From Roseateles sp. DAIF2 (GTDB taxonomy: Bacteria > Pseudomonadota > Gammaproteobacteria > Burkholderiales > Burkholderiaceae_C), in NCBI RefSeq assembly GCF_015624425.1, contig NZ_CP049919.1, positions 4,836,001 to 4,900,000 on the forward strand: a stretch of DNA of 64,000 nucleotides, in the 5' to 3' direction. A program made the position numbers and the translations under genes. The notes below the pieces were generated by a model that saw only the letters and a program-made list of their open reading frames with translations, made no database searches and was not told the DNA's origin. Positions 23,559-32,397 of the stretch are shown one piece after another. How positions within the stretch are numbered: the first letter of the stretch is position 1; each line of letters begins with the position of its first letter.

Positions 23559-23881
23559 GCGGATCCTCGATGAGGGAACAGGGGCCGGGCTTGTCCGGTT
23601 CTGCACCGCCTGCCGCGTCCCCTCAAGCGGGCAGCGCGGCGGCAGACGGGCCGAAAAACCGAGCTCCAGCCCAGCATGCAGTACATCACAGCCGCGCCGG
23701 GACGGCCAGGGTCCGGTTCCACGCCTGACCGCAAATGATCCCACAGTGGCCGAAATGGTTCCCTGTATGACAGTCCCCGGTCCCTAGAGTGCGGGTCGTT
23801 CCAAGCAGGTCCCCGCGTCGTTGGGCGCCACAGCGGCGCGGGGACCTCGCAGCATCGAGAGAAGCAAGAAAGCAGCACACC
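23559..23881. promoter_or_regulatory. Divergent control region and hairpin leader of the first RND operon
   Basis: 323 bp between the AraC gene and the efflux operon with no gene. CCTAGAGT at 23784-23791 may contain the operon's -10 (TAGAGT). About 20 bases further a 10-bp perfect inverted repeat (GGTCCCCGCG at 23808-23817, complement at 23837-23846) should form a hairpin in the mRNA leader, ending about 35 bases before the start codon. The segment 23725-23775 (AAATGATCCCACAGTGGCCG and following) is the likely place for AraC binding; no clear repeat is seen there. Confidence 0.45.
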
Positions 23882-24985
23882 ATGTCACGCCACAGCAAAC
23901 TCACACCGTCGCCCTATCCCCTCGTCTCCCTCCTGTCGCTGGCCGCCGCGGCGGTCCTCACCTTCGGCCTGAGCGGCTGCGGCCAGACGGCCGCGCCCGA
24001 GGCCGGCAAGACCCCGCCGCGCACCGTGCTGGTCGCCAGCGCCCTGCCCGCCGCGGCCACCGGCCCCGAGTTCATCGGCGAGGTGCGCGCCGCGCAGCGC
24101 GCCGAGCTGGCCTTCGCCCTGCCCGGTCTGGTCGACCAGGTGCTGGTGGAAGCGGGCGACCGCGTCCGCCGCGGCCAGCTGCTGGCCACGCTGGAGGCCG
24201 CGCCCGGCCAGGCCCAGCTGAATGCGGCGCAGGCCGAGATCCAGCGCCTGCAGGCCGGCCTGGACGAGGCGCGCCGCAAGCAGGAGCGGCTGCGCGCCGC
24301 GCGCGAGCGCAAGGCCGCCAGCGAGGCCGAATGGACCGCCGCCCAGACCGAGCTGGGCATGGCCGAGGCCGCGCTGGCCGCGGCCCGCGCGCAGCGCGAG
24401 GGCCAGGCCTGGAACCGCGCCCGCGCCGAGCTGCGTGCGCCCTTCGACGGCGTGGTCGCCTCGCGCCAGCTGGAGATCGGCCAGGCGGTCGGCTCCGGCC
24501 TGCCGGTGATCGCGATCGACGGCGCCGGCCGCGAGCTCTGGGTCACCCTGCCCGCTGGCCTGCCGGCCCTGGCCGTGGGCCAGCGCGCCCGCCTGGCCAC
24601 GCCCCAGGGCGAGCTGGACAGCCGCCTGCTGCGCCTGGGCTCGCGCCTGGAGGCCGGCGGCGCACAGCGCGCGGTGCTGGCCCTGCCCGAGCAATGGCGG
24701 GTCGGCGACACCCTGGCCGTGCGCCTGCTGCCCGGCCAGGCCCGGCCGGCCAGCGTGCAGATCCCGCTGCGTGCGGTGCAAGGGGCGGCCGACCAGGCCG
24801 CCAGCGTGTTCCGCCTGAAGGCCGACGGCCGCACGGTCGAGCAGGTCGCGGTGGGCCTGGGTGCCACCCGCGGCGAGCAGGTCGAGGTGCTGGCGGGCCT
24901 GCAGGCCGGCGACCGCGTGGTCGTGGCCGGCGGCCACAGCCTGGCCGCGGGCGCCCTGGTCAAGCCGGTCACGGCGCTGCGCTGA
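23882..24985 (+). CDS. RND efflux periplasmic adaptor (membrane fusion protein)
   Basis: 367 residues. A lipoprotein signal (VLTFGLSGC) is followed by a split lipoyl domain (ELAFALPGLVDQVLVEAGD... and LRAPFDGVVASRQLEIGQAV), an alpha-helical hairpin (about 105-180, rich in Ala/Arg/Gln) and beta-barrel and membrane-proximal domains. It bridges the inner-membrane pump at 25004 and the outer-membrane channel at 28093 of the same operon (gaps of 18 and 14 bp). I start at MSRHSKL (23882), after the hairpin leader. Substrates unknown. Confidence 0.92.
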   Translation: MSRHSKLTPSPYPLVSLLSLAAAAVLTFGLSGCGQTAAPEAGKTPPRTVLVASALPAAATGPEFIGEVRAAQRAELAFALPGLVDQVLVEAGDRVRRGQLLATLEAAPGQAQLNAAQAEIQRLQAGLDEARRKQERLRAARERKAASEAEWTAAQTELGMAEAALAAARAQREGQAWNRARAELRAPFDGVVASRQLEIGQAVGSGLPVIAIDGAGRELWVTLPAGLPALAVGQRARLATPQGELDSRLLRLGSRLEAGGAQRAVLALPEQWRVGDTLAVRLLPGQARPASVQIPLRAVQGAADQAASVFRLKADGRTVEQVAVGLGATRGEQVEVLAGLQAGDRVVVAGGHSLAAGALVKPVTALR

Positions 24986-25003
24986 AGCCTGGGAGCCGAC
25001 GAC

Positions 25004-28000
25004 ATGAGCATTGCCTCCTACGCCCTGAAGCGCCCGCGCTTCGCCTTCCTGGCCGCCCTGCTGCTGGTCCTCGCCGGCCTGTGGCTGGCGCTGGACTTTC
25101 CCTCGACCGAGGAACCGCAGGTCACGGTCCGCACCGCCACCGTGCTGACCCTGGTGCCCGGCGCCAGCACCGAACGCATGGAGCAGCTGGTCGCGCGCCC
25201 CACCGAGGAAGCGATCCGCTCGCTGGCCGAGGTCAAGCGCGTCAAGACCACGGTGCGGCCCGGCTTCGCCTTCAGCTATGTGGAGCTGAAGTCCGAGGTC
25301 TCGGCCCAGGCCCTGCCGGCCGTCTGGCAGCGCCTGCGCAACCGCATGGCCGAGGTCCAGCCCGGCCTGCCACAGGGAGCCACCGGCCCGCTGGTGGATG
25401 ACGAGTTCGGCCGTGTCGCGGTGCTGACGATGGGCCTGACCGGCCAAGGCTACAGCGCGGGCGAGCTGCGCGAGCAGGCGCGCCAGCTGCGCGACCGGCT
25501 CTACCAGCTGGACGGTGTGGAGCGGGTCAGCCTGCATGGCGTGCGCGACGAACAGGTGCAGGTGGTGGCCGATGTCGCCGCGCTGAACGCCAAGGGCCTG
25601 TCGATCGCCGCGCTCTCCGAGGCCCTGGCCAAGCGCAATGTGCTGGCCCCGGCCGGCCGCGCCCAGGTCGGCGGCGCCGAGATGGCGCTGACCGTCAGCG
25701 GCGACGCGAGCCGACTCGCCGAGCTGGCGCAGACCCCGGTCGCGCTGCCCGGCGGCGGCTGGCTGCCGCTGGGCCAGCTGGCGCGGGTCGAGCGCGTGCC
25801 GCAGGATCCGGCCTCGGTCGGCGCCTTCGTCGACGGCCAGGCGGCCGCGGTGATCGCGGTCTCGATGGACCCGGGCCTCAATGTGATCAGCTTCGCCGAG
25901 CGCCTGCGCAGCGAGGTGCAGAGCCTGATCCGGGCCCTGCCCGCGGGCATGGAGCTGGTGCCGATCACCGACCAGGCCCAGATCGTCACCAAGCAACTCA
26001 AGCAGGTCAGCCAGGTCTTCCTGGAGACCACCGCGATCGTGATGGGCGTGGTGGTGCTGTTCCTGGGCCTGCGCACCGGCCTGATCGTCGGCGCGATCGT
26101 GCCGACCACGGTGCTGGGCAGTCTGGTGGTGATGAAGCTGCTGGGCATCGAGCTGCACATCATCTCGATCGGCGCGATCATCATCGCGCTGGGCCTGTTC
26201 GTCGACAACGCGATCGTCGTGGCCGAGGACATGGAGCGCCGCCTCGCGCTGGGCGAGGACCGCGCCGCGGCCGCTGCCGCCGCGGGCAAGACCATGTTCG
26301 TGCCGCTGCTAGTGTCCTCGCTGGCCATCATCCTGACCTTCATGCCCCTGGTGCTGAGCCGCACCGAGACCGGCGAGTACCTGCGCAGCATGGGCATCGT
26401 GATGGCGATCGCGCTGCTGCTGTCGCTGCTGCTGGCGGTCACCGTGACGCCGCTGCTGTGCCAGCGCTTCGCGGTGCACCATGCCGAGCTGAGCCGCATG
26501 GCGCGCGGCGTCGAGGCGCTGACCGGCTGGTACCGCGGCAAGGTGCGCTGGGTGTTGGGCCACAAGACGATCTACATCGGCACCATGGTGGCGCTGCTGC
26601 TGGGCGCCGGCTGGCTGTTCTCCCACATCCCCTCGGAGCTGATGCCCGCCTCGGAGCGCAAGCAGCTGCAGATGGCGATCGAGCTGGCGCCCGACACCAG
26701 CGGCAACACCACCCTGGCCACCGCGCAGCGCATCAGCCAGGCGCTGAACGAGCGCCAGCGCTTCCCCGAGCTGCAGAGCCAGACGGTCTATGTCGGCGAC
26801 GGCGGCCCGCGCTTCATCCTGGCGCTGAACCCGCCGACGCCGGCCGCGCACCGCGCCTATGCGGTGCTGACCCTGGCCCCCGGCGCCACCCATGAGCAGG
26901 CCCTGCAGCGCCTGCGCAGCGAGCTGCCGGCGCAGTTCCCGGGCGTGCGCTTCGAGCCCAAGCGCTTCTCGATGGGCTCGACCGAGGCCGGCACCGCCGA
27001 GTTCCGCCTCTCCAGCGCCGACGGCCGCTCGCATGCCGCCGCCGCCGAGCGCCTGATGACCGCGCTGCAGGCCCTGCCCGGCATCATCGAGGTGCGCAGC
27101 GACGCCGAGCGCCAGGTGATGCATCTGGCGGTGCAGGTGGACCAGGTCAAGGCCGCGGCCGCCGGCATCAGCAGCGCCGAGGTGGCGCACAACCTGGAGC
27201 GCCTGCTCTCGGGCGAGGCGGTCAGCCAGTTCCGCGACGGTGACACCCTGCTGCCGGTGCTGGTGCGCGGCCCGCTGGAGCTGCGCGAGCGCATCGAGCA
27301 GCTGCAGGCCGCGCCGCTGGAGCGCGCCGGCGGCCAGGGTCGCCTGACCCTGGGCCAGATCGCCCGCGTCGAGCTGGCCAGCCAGCCCTCGGTGCTGCAG
27401 CGCGTGGACCAGGAACGCGTCGTGACGATCAGCGCCAAGCATGCGCGCTGGACCGCGCAGGGCATCGTCGACGCGGTGCAGGCGCCGCTGGGCGAGCTGC
27501 AGCAGGACGGCCAGGTGAAGATCGCGCTGGCCGGCGAGATCGAGGAAGGCGCCAGCGCCAACAACGCGATCCTGGCCCTGCTGCCGGCCTGCGTGGTGGC
27601 GATGTTCCTGCTCTTCGTCTGGCAGTTCGAGAGCCTGCGCAAGAGCCTGATCGTGCTGGCCAGCATCCCCTTCGTGACGATCGGCGCGGCGCTGGCGCTG
27701 AAGCTCAGCGGCACGACCTTGACCTTCGTCGGCACCCTGGGCCTGCTGGCGCTGGCCGGCATCATCGTCAACAACGCGGTGCTGCTGCTGGACGCGATCG
27801 ACGAGGCGCGCGCCGCCGGCCTGGCCGCGGTCGACGCGATCGAGGACGCCGCCGCCAAGCGCCTGCGCCCGATCGTGATGACCAAGATGGTCTGCATCCT
27901 GGGCCTGCTGCCGCTGTACCTGTTCGGCGGCGTGGTCTGGACCAGCCTGGCCGTCGTGATGATGGGCGGCCTGGCCCTGGGCACCCTGATCACCCTGGGC

Positions 28001-28078
28001 CTGATCCCGGCCCTCTACGCCGCCTTCTACCGCGTGCCCGCCCCTGTTGCGAAGACCACTGCGGCCACCGCTTCCTGA
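25004..28078 (+). CDS. RND efflux permease with altered proton-relay residues
   Basis: 1024 residues, the usual 12-helix RND pump with two large periplasmic loops. It begins MSIASYALKRPRFAFLAALL. Helix 4 reads LGLFVDNAIVVAEDMER, where AcrB-type pumps have VDDAIVVVEN, so the second Asp is Asn. Helix 10 reads GIIVNNAVLLLDAIDEAR, where AcrB has a Lys-Asn pair, so the Lys position is Asn. This VDN/NNA pattern marks a subfamily apart from AcrB and MexF (compare the pump at 53246). Drug or solvent efflux is likely; the substrate is unknown. Confidence 0.92.
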   Translation: MSIASYALKRPRFAFLAALLLVLAGLWLALDFPSTEEPQVTVRTATVLTLVPGASTERMEQLVARPTEEAIRSLAEVKRVKTTVRPGFAFSYVELKSEVSAQALPAVWQRLRNRMAEVQPGLPQGATGPLVDDEFGRVAVLTMGLTGQGYSAGELREQARQLRDRLYQLDGVERVSLHGVRDEQVQVVADVAALNAKGLSIAALSEALAKRNVLAPAGRAQVGGAEMALTVSGDASRLAELAQTPVALPGGGWLPLGQLARVERVPQDPASVGAFVDGQAAAVIAVSMDPGLNVISFAERLRSEVQSLIRALPAGMELVPITDQAQIVTKQLKQVSQVFLETTAIVMGVVVLFLGLRTGLIVGAIVPTTVLGSLVVMKLLGIELHIISIGAIIIALGLFVDNAIVVAEDMERRLALGEDRAAAAAAAGKTMFVPLLVSSLAIILTFMPLVLSRTETGEYLRSMGIVMAIALLLSLLLAVTVTPLLCQRFAVHHAELSRMARGVEALTGWYRGKVRWVLGHKTIYIGTMVALLLGAGWLFSHIPSELMPASERKQLQMAIELAPDTSGNTTLATAQRISQALNERQRFPELQSQTVYVGDGGPRFILALNPPTPAAHRAYAVLTLAPGATHEQALQRLRSELPAQFPGVRFEPKRFSMGSTEAGTAEFRLSSADGRSHAAAAERLMTALQALPGIIEVRSDAERQVMHLAVQVDQVKAAAAGISSAEVAHNLERLLSGEAVSQFRDGDTLLPVLVRGPLELRERIEQLQAAPLERAGGQGRLTLGQIARVELASQPSVLQRVDQERVVTISAKHARWTAQGIVDAVQAPLGELQQDGQVKIALAGEIEEGASANNAILALLPACVVAMFLLFVWQFESLRKSLIVLASIPFVTIGAALALKLSGTTLTFVGTLGLLALAGIIVNNAVLLLDAIDEARAAGLAAVDAIEDAAAKRLRPIVMTKMVCILGLLPLYLFGGVVWTSLAVVMMGGLALGTLITLGLIPALYAAFYRVPAPVAKTTAATAS

Positions 28079-28092
28079 ACATCGAGCCTCCC

Positions 28093-29556
28093 ATGTCGAT
28101 CACGAACCCGAAGACCCCCATGACCCTGATGCGCCGGGCCGGCGCCCCGCTGCTGCTGGCCCTGGCCGCGCTGCTGGGCGGCTGCGCCAGCGTGGCCCCC
28201 GTCAGCCAGCTGCCCGCGCTGCAGGCGCGCCACGACACGCGGCTGCCCGCGGCCCCCGCGGCGGCTTCCACCCAGGCCGCGCGCGCCTGGTGGCAGGAGC
28301 TGCAGGACCCGGTGCTGGACCGGCTGCTGGTGCAGGCCCAGGCCCGCAATCTCGATCTGAAGGCCGCGCTGGCCAGCGTGCAGGAGGCCCGTTCGCTGGC
28401 CGGCCTGGCGCGCCGAGAGGGCCTGCCGCAGGGCGGACTGGATCTCGCCGCCCAGGTTTCACGCCCATCCATGCCCGAGGTCGATCCCTACCGCCAGGGC
28501 CAGCCGCGCGTGCCGGAGCAGCGCCTGATCGGCCTGAGCCAGAGCCTGAGCTGGGAGCTGGACCTGTTCGGCCGGGTCGGCACCGCCCAGGCCGTGGCCG
28601 AGCGCGAGCTGGACCTGGCGCAGGCCGATCTGCACGGCGCCCAGGCCCTGCTGCAGGCCGAGCTGGTGCAGCGCTACACCCAGCTGCGCGCGGCCCAGCA
28701 GGGCCAGCTGCTGGCCGACCAGCAGCTGGCGCTGGCGCAGACGAAGCTCGCGCAGCTGGAGGCGCGGACCGCGGCCGGCCTGGCCGATGCGCGCGAGCAG
28801 CGCGCCGCCGAGGCCGAGCTGGCGCAGCGCCGCGCCGCGCAGGGCACCATCGCCGCGCAGATCCGCCAGCAGCTGGCCGCCATCGCCCTGCTGTGCGGCG
28901 AGGCACCCGCGGCGCTGGAGGCGGGCGGCAGCCTGGCCGGCCTGCGCGAACCCCAGGCCCTGCCGGCCCTGCCCGAGCAGCAGAGCCTGCAGGTGCCCGA
29001 GGACCTGCTGCAGCGCCTGCCCCAGGTGGCGCGCGCCGACGCGGCGCTGCGCGCCAGCCTGGGCCAGCAGGTGCTGGCCGAGCGCGCCCATCTACCGCGC
29101 CTGAGCCTGGCCGCCACCATCGGTTTGAACGAGGGCGCCTCGCGCCTGGGCAAGAGCGGCGCGCTGCGCTATGCGGCCGGCCCGGCCCTGCAATGGGACT
29201 GGCTCGACGCCGGCCGCCGCCAGGCCCGCGAGGCCGCCGCCAAGGCCGGCAGCGAACGCGCCTGGGCCCAATTCGAGCAGAGCGTGCTGCAGGCCCTGGC
29301 CGACGGCGAATCCGCGCTGCGCGGCTGGCAGGCGCAATACCTCGGCTGGCAGGAGGCGCAGCAGGCGCTGCGCGCCGCCGCCGAGGCCGCGCGCTATGCC
29401 GCCGAGCGCCAAGCCCTGGGCCTGGAACCGCCGCTCGCAGCGCTCGGCAGCGAGGCCCAGCGCCTGGAGGCGGCCCAGGCCGCCATCGAGCGCCAGGGGC
29501 AGGCGCTGCAGGCCTATGTGCAGGTGCAGCTGGCGTTGGGAGCCTGGCGGCCGTAG
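28093..29556 (+). CDS. RND outer-membrane channel lipoprotein (NodT family)
   Basis: 487 residues, TolC-like trimeric channel. A lipobox (LAALLGGC) is followed by two OEP repeats, each with long Ala/Gln-rich helices (LDLKAALASVQEARSLAGL; LEARTAAGLADAREQRAAEAEL) and a strand pair (LSLSWELDLFGRV-like GLSQSLSWELDLFGRVG; YAAGPALQWDWLDAGRR). Completes the tripartite pump begun at 23882. A terminator follows at 29653. It starts at MSITNPK, 14 bp after the pump gene. Confidence 0.92.
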   Translation: MSITNPKTPMTLMRRAGAPLLLALAALLGGCASVAPVSQLPALQARHDTRLPAAPAAASTQAARAWWQELQDPVLDRLLVQAQARNLDLKAALASVQEARSLAGLARREGLPQGGLDLAAQVSRPSMPEVDPYRQGQPRVPEQRLIGLSQSLSWELDLFGRVGTAQAVAERELDLAQADLHGAQALLQAELVQRYTQLRAAQQGQLLADQQLALAQTKLAQLEARTAAGLADAREQRAAEAELAQRRAAQGTIAAQIRQQLAAIALLCGEAPAALEAGGSLAGLREPQALPALPEQQSLQVPEDLLQRLPQVARADAALRASLGQQVLAERAHLPRLSLAATIGLNEGASRLGKSGALRYAAGPALQWDWLDAGRRQAREAAAKAGSERAWAQFEQSVLQALADGESALRGWQAQYLGWQEAQQALRAAAEAARYAAERQALGLEPPLAALGSEAQRLEAAQAAIERQGQALQAYVQVQLALGAWRP

Positions 29557-29652
29557 CCAAGCGCGATGCAGGCCGGTGCGGCACCGGCTTCACCCGCCCT
29601 TCACGCGCGACACAGCTCCGCTTCATGGCGGACTTCGACACTGACTGCCGTC

Positions 29653-29685
29653 GCGCCCACCCCCTCGGTGGGCGCAGTCTTTTGC
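29653..29685 (+). terminator. Terminator of the first RND operon
   Basis: GCGCCCAC and GTGGGCGC form an 8-bp stem with a 7-nt loop, followed by AGTCTTTT. It lies about 100 bases after the NodT-like gene. Confidence 0.8.
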
Positions 29686-29724
29686 GAAGCGAGTATCCAA
29701 GTGTTTCCTGTTTCCAAGCCGCCC

Positions 29725-30018
29725 ATGCCCGGACGCCAAGAACCGATGCCAGGCAGCCTGACGCTGCGGCTGACGACGATGGCCCTGCTCGCCGGCCTGC
29801 TCGGCGCCTGCGCCACGACGGTCGACCCGATCACCACCAAGCGTGGCCGGGACGGCTTTGTCGTCAACTGCAACAACCCGGAGGGCTGGGCCTCCTGCCA
29901 CGACGCCGCGGCCGAAGCCTGTGACGGCCGCTACCGCGTCCTCGAGCGCAAGGAGCACATCAAGCGGCTGGTGGTCGAGTGCCGCAAGTCCCAGCGCTAC
30001 GACTATGACAACGATTGA
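29725..30018 (+). CDS. Small lipoprotein, unknown function
   Basis: 97 residues. The signal TMALLAGLLGAC gives a lipobox cysteine near residue 26. The mature part has four cysteines in a short space (VNCNNPEGWASCHDAAAEAC...VVECRK), which could form two disulfides. Starts at 29725 and 29746 are both possible (MPGRQEP or MPGSLTL), and neither has a strong ribosome-binding site. It follows the efflux terminator, so it is likely transcribed separately. Not recognised. Confidence 0.7.
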   Translation: MPGRQEPMPGSLTLRLTTMALLAGLLGACATTVDPITTKRGRDGFVVNCNNPEGWASCHDAAAEACDGRYRVLERKEHIKRLVVECRKSQRYDYDND

Positions 30019-30216
30019 TGGGCGGCCGGCCCACTGATTGACTAGCGGGCAAGACCTGGCACCGGAGGCCGTGGAAGAAAAGAAAACGAAAAAATTTCGG
30101 TCTCCCTGTCGATTTGCGCGTTCTCGGTTCGTCGTGTTGATGAAGGCCGGATGTGAGGTGAACAAGCACCACAACAACAGCCGGCTGCATTCCTTCCTCA
30201 ACCCACGGAGATCGAG

Positions 30217-31182
30217 ATGAGCAAGACGAAACAACAAACCCTGGTCATGGCCCTGCTGGCCGCCGCCATCACCGGCCTGGCCGCCCTGCCGGCCACCGCC
30301 TCGATCACGCAGCCGACGGCTGCTGTTGCTGCTGCCACTGCTGCAGCCAAGCCGGCATCCGGCCGGCTGGCGATCAACGGGATCAGCTACTACTACGAGG
30401 TCCATGGCCGCGGCAAACCACTGCTGCTGCTGCATGGCGGCCTGGGCTCGATCGAGATGTTCGCCGGCGCGGTGCTGCCCCAGCTGGCCGCAACGCGCCA
30501 GGTGATCGCGGTGGACCTGCAGGGGCATGGCCGCACGCCCCTGGGTTCGCGCCCCTTCACCCTGCAGGCCATGGGCGACGACATGGCCGCCCTGGTCAAG
30601 CAGTTGGGCCACGACAAGGTGGACGTGATGGGCTACTCGCTGGGCGGCGGCGTGGGCCAGCGCATGGCCCTGCAGCATCCCCAGCGCGTGGAGCGCCTGG
30701 TGCTGGTGTCGACCAGCTTCGCCGACAACGGCGTCTACCCCGACCTGCGCGCGCTGCAGCAGGGGCTGAGCGCGGCCGCGGCGCCGATGATGAAGGACAC
30801 ACCGATGTTCAAGTCCTATGCCGCGGTGGCGCCGGACGTCACCGAGTTCCCGAGGCTGCTGGACACCCTGGGCGACTTCATGCGCCAGAAGTACGACTGG
30901 TCGGCCGATGTGCCCAAGCTGCAGATGCCCGTGATGCTGGTCTATGGCGACGGCGACATGTTCACGCCCGAGCACATGGTGAAGTTCTACCAGCTGCTGG
31001 GCGGCGGCCAGCGCGACGCCGGCTGGGCACGCGAGGGCCTGTCCAAGAACCGCCTCGCCATCCTGCCCGACCTGACCCATTACGACATCTTCACCTCGCC
31101 CCGCCTAGCCGCGACGGCGCTGCCCTTTCTCAATGGCAGCAGCGATGCGAAGGCGTGGGCGGAGCAGGCGGGGAATCGGTGA
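30217..31182 (+). CDS. Exported alpha/beta hydrolase
   Basis: 321 residues. A signal peptide (MALLAAAITGLAALPATAS) precedes an alpha/beta-hydrolase fold with oxyanion region LLLHGGLGS, nucleophile elbow GYSLGG (Ser about 141), likely acid in VYGDGDMFTPEH and catalytic His in DLTHYDIF. The Thr/Ala-rich stretch after the signal (PTAAVAAATAAAKPASG) is a linker. Activity could be esterase, lipase or epoxide-hydrolase-like; the substrate cannot be read. The 200 bp upstream are markedly AT-richer than the surroundings and should hold its promoter. ATG at 30217 has GGAGATCGAG upstream. Confidence 0.88.
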   Translation: MSKTKQQTLVMALLAAAITGLAALPATASITQPTAAVAAATAAAKPASGRLAINGISYYYEVHGRGKPLLLLHGGLGSIEMFAGAVLPQLAATRQVIAVDLQGHGRTPLGSRPFTLQAMGDDMAALVKQLGHDKVDVMGYSLGGGVGQRMALQHPQRVERLVLVSTSFADNGVYPDLRALQQGLSAAAAPMMKDTPMFKSYAAVAPDVTEFPRLLDTLGDFMRQKYDWSADVPKLQMPVMLVYGDGDMFTPEHMVKFYQLLGGGQRDAGWAREGLSKNRLAILPDLTHYDIFTSPRLAATALPFLNGSSDAKAWAEQAGNR

Positions 31183-31332
31183 GGGAGGAAGGGCGCGGGT
31201 CGCGCCCTAAAGCCAGGTGACCTTTGACTGATTCCCGACGGGGACTTGATCCCCAGAATGCCGCGGCCTGAGCGCTGGTCGTGGCATTTGCGCATCCGGG
31301 CATCCACACAACTTCGGGGAGTCACACACACC

Positions 31333-31518
31333 ATGGCAAGACCATCATTCAACAGCGCATGGGCCGCCTTCATGGCGGTCCGGGTGCCCGTGCTCGAGGT
31401 AGGCAAGAAGATCGGTGGGAATGTCCAGAAGAACATCGAGATGCCGGAAGGCGGCTTTCGCAACGCTTGCCCCATCCGCATGAGCTATGTGTTGAACAAG
31501 ACGGGTTTAAGCATTTGA
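31333..31518 (+). pseudogene. Truncated Tae4-type T6SS amidase effector
   Basis: 61 residues (MARPSFNSAWAAFMAVRVPV, then GKKIGGNVQKNI and FRNACPIRMSYVLNKTG) match the N-terminal third of Tae4 peptidoglycan amidases. The Cys of NACPIRMSY corresponds to the catalytic Cys. The frame stops at 31516-31518, and the following sequence shows no trace of the remaining two thirds, including the catalytic His. So this is a remnant rather than a working toxin. No immunity gene and no T6SS gene is nearby. Family recognition is from memory of the motif. Confidence 0.7.
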
Positions 31519-31552
31519 CCGCTGGGGGGCTATCGCCGCGAGATTTCAGTCC

Positions 31553-31795
31553 ATGTCAGCGCGCCACAACGGCCGAACGATGGAAATGAATACGCTCCGC
31601 CTTACACCCCTTGAACGCGAGACCCGCGCTGCCCTTCCCACGCCAGAGACCACACTCCACCTGAATCACGCCCAACAAACTCTACGCCTGTGGGCCATGC
31701 GCGAGAACGCCCCCATCCGGCCGATCCGCGTGCATGGGCGACTGGCCGGGCCCGTCGCCGACATCCGAAAACTGCTGCACGTCGCCACCGCCTGA
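31553..31795 (+). CDS. Small helix-turn-helix protein of a mobile element
   Basis: Up to 80 residues (starts at 31553, 31580 or 31586 are possible). The core LPTPETTLHLNHAQQTLRLW, then IRPIRVHGRLAGPVADIRKL, has the layout of the excisionase/AlpA-like winged helix-turn-helix proteins that often sit just ahead of phage gpA-type replication genes. A gpA-like fragment does follow at 31811. Its position inside a decayed element makes function doubtful, although the frame is intact. Confidence 0.6.
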   Translation: MSARHNGRTMEMNTLRLTPLERETRAALPTPETTLHLNHAQQTLRLWAMRENAPIRPIRVHGRLAGPVADIRKLLHVATA

Positions 31796-31810
31796 GCGTC
31801 GAGGCGGACC

Positions 31811-32046
31811 ATGATGGTACGCATTGCCGAGCGCACGCAGCAGCACAGGCTCAATGCCTCGATGCTCGAGGCCACCACGGCTCGCAACGATGAGGGTCAG
31901 GTTTTCACCCCCGCCGAGCTGGCGGCCAAGTCCACGGCCAACAAGGCGATTCGGCGGGCCGATTTGATGACACGGATTGCCGGCTTCGAACGCTACGCCG
32001 ATGCCGAGAGCCATCAAGGCGTGTTCATCACGCTGACCTGCCCCAA
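31811..32046 (+). pseudogene. 5' fragment of a phage gpA-like replication endonuclease
   Basis: About 78 residues (…TANKAIRRADLMTRIAGFERYA, HQGVFITLTCP) match the start of the rolling-circle replication endonucleases of the P2 gpA family (PF05840), where the motif reads ...FxTLTxPS. Similarity ends abruptly at FITLTCP near 32042, eight bases before the stop of the opposite-strand TPR gene. The catalytic Tyr motifs are missing. This is a deletion or recombination junction. The frame runs on to 32326 through antisense TPR sequence, which should not be counted as the protein. Confidence 0.65.
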
Positions 32047-32397
32047 CCTAGGGTCACGCTTCAAAAGTGCTCCATGCCCGCTCCACCAGTGCACGCATGC
32101 TCGCGTCTTCTGCCAAAGGATGAATGTCCAAATCCTTGAGTGTGGCTTGATAAATTTCTTGGGCCCCATTCACGGGAGCTCGCAGTGCTGCAGCGAAGTC
32201 GACTTCGGCCGCATTGGTGTTGCCAAGCAAACACTGCACATAAGCCCGATTACCGAGCAACATGCCGTCGGACTGCATGCAGCGTGTCACGGCATCGTTC
32301 AGGTTGCTCAAAGCTGTTTGCAATAACACTTGCGCCGCAGGATTGCCAATATCCTGCATCGTCTTGGCCTTCAGCAAGCGCCCAAAACCGGCGCCAT

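Noticed and set aside
31240..31262. Possible att copy of the tRNA T arm (GGGGACTTGATCCCC)
   Set aside because: It resembles the T-arm region only loosely and does not match the tRNA 3' end (36230-36275) over a continuous stretch, so I do not claim an attachment site.
31811..32326. A 171-codon protein ending antisense to the TPR gene
   Set aside because: Only the first 78 codons resemble a gpA-type protein; the rest is antisense TPR sequence after a breakpoint.
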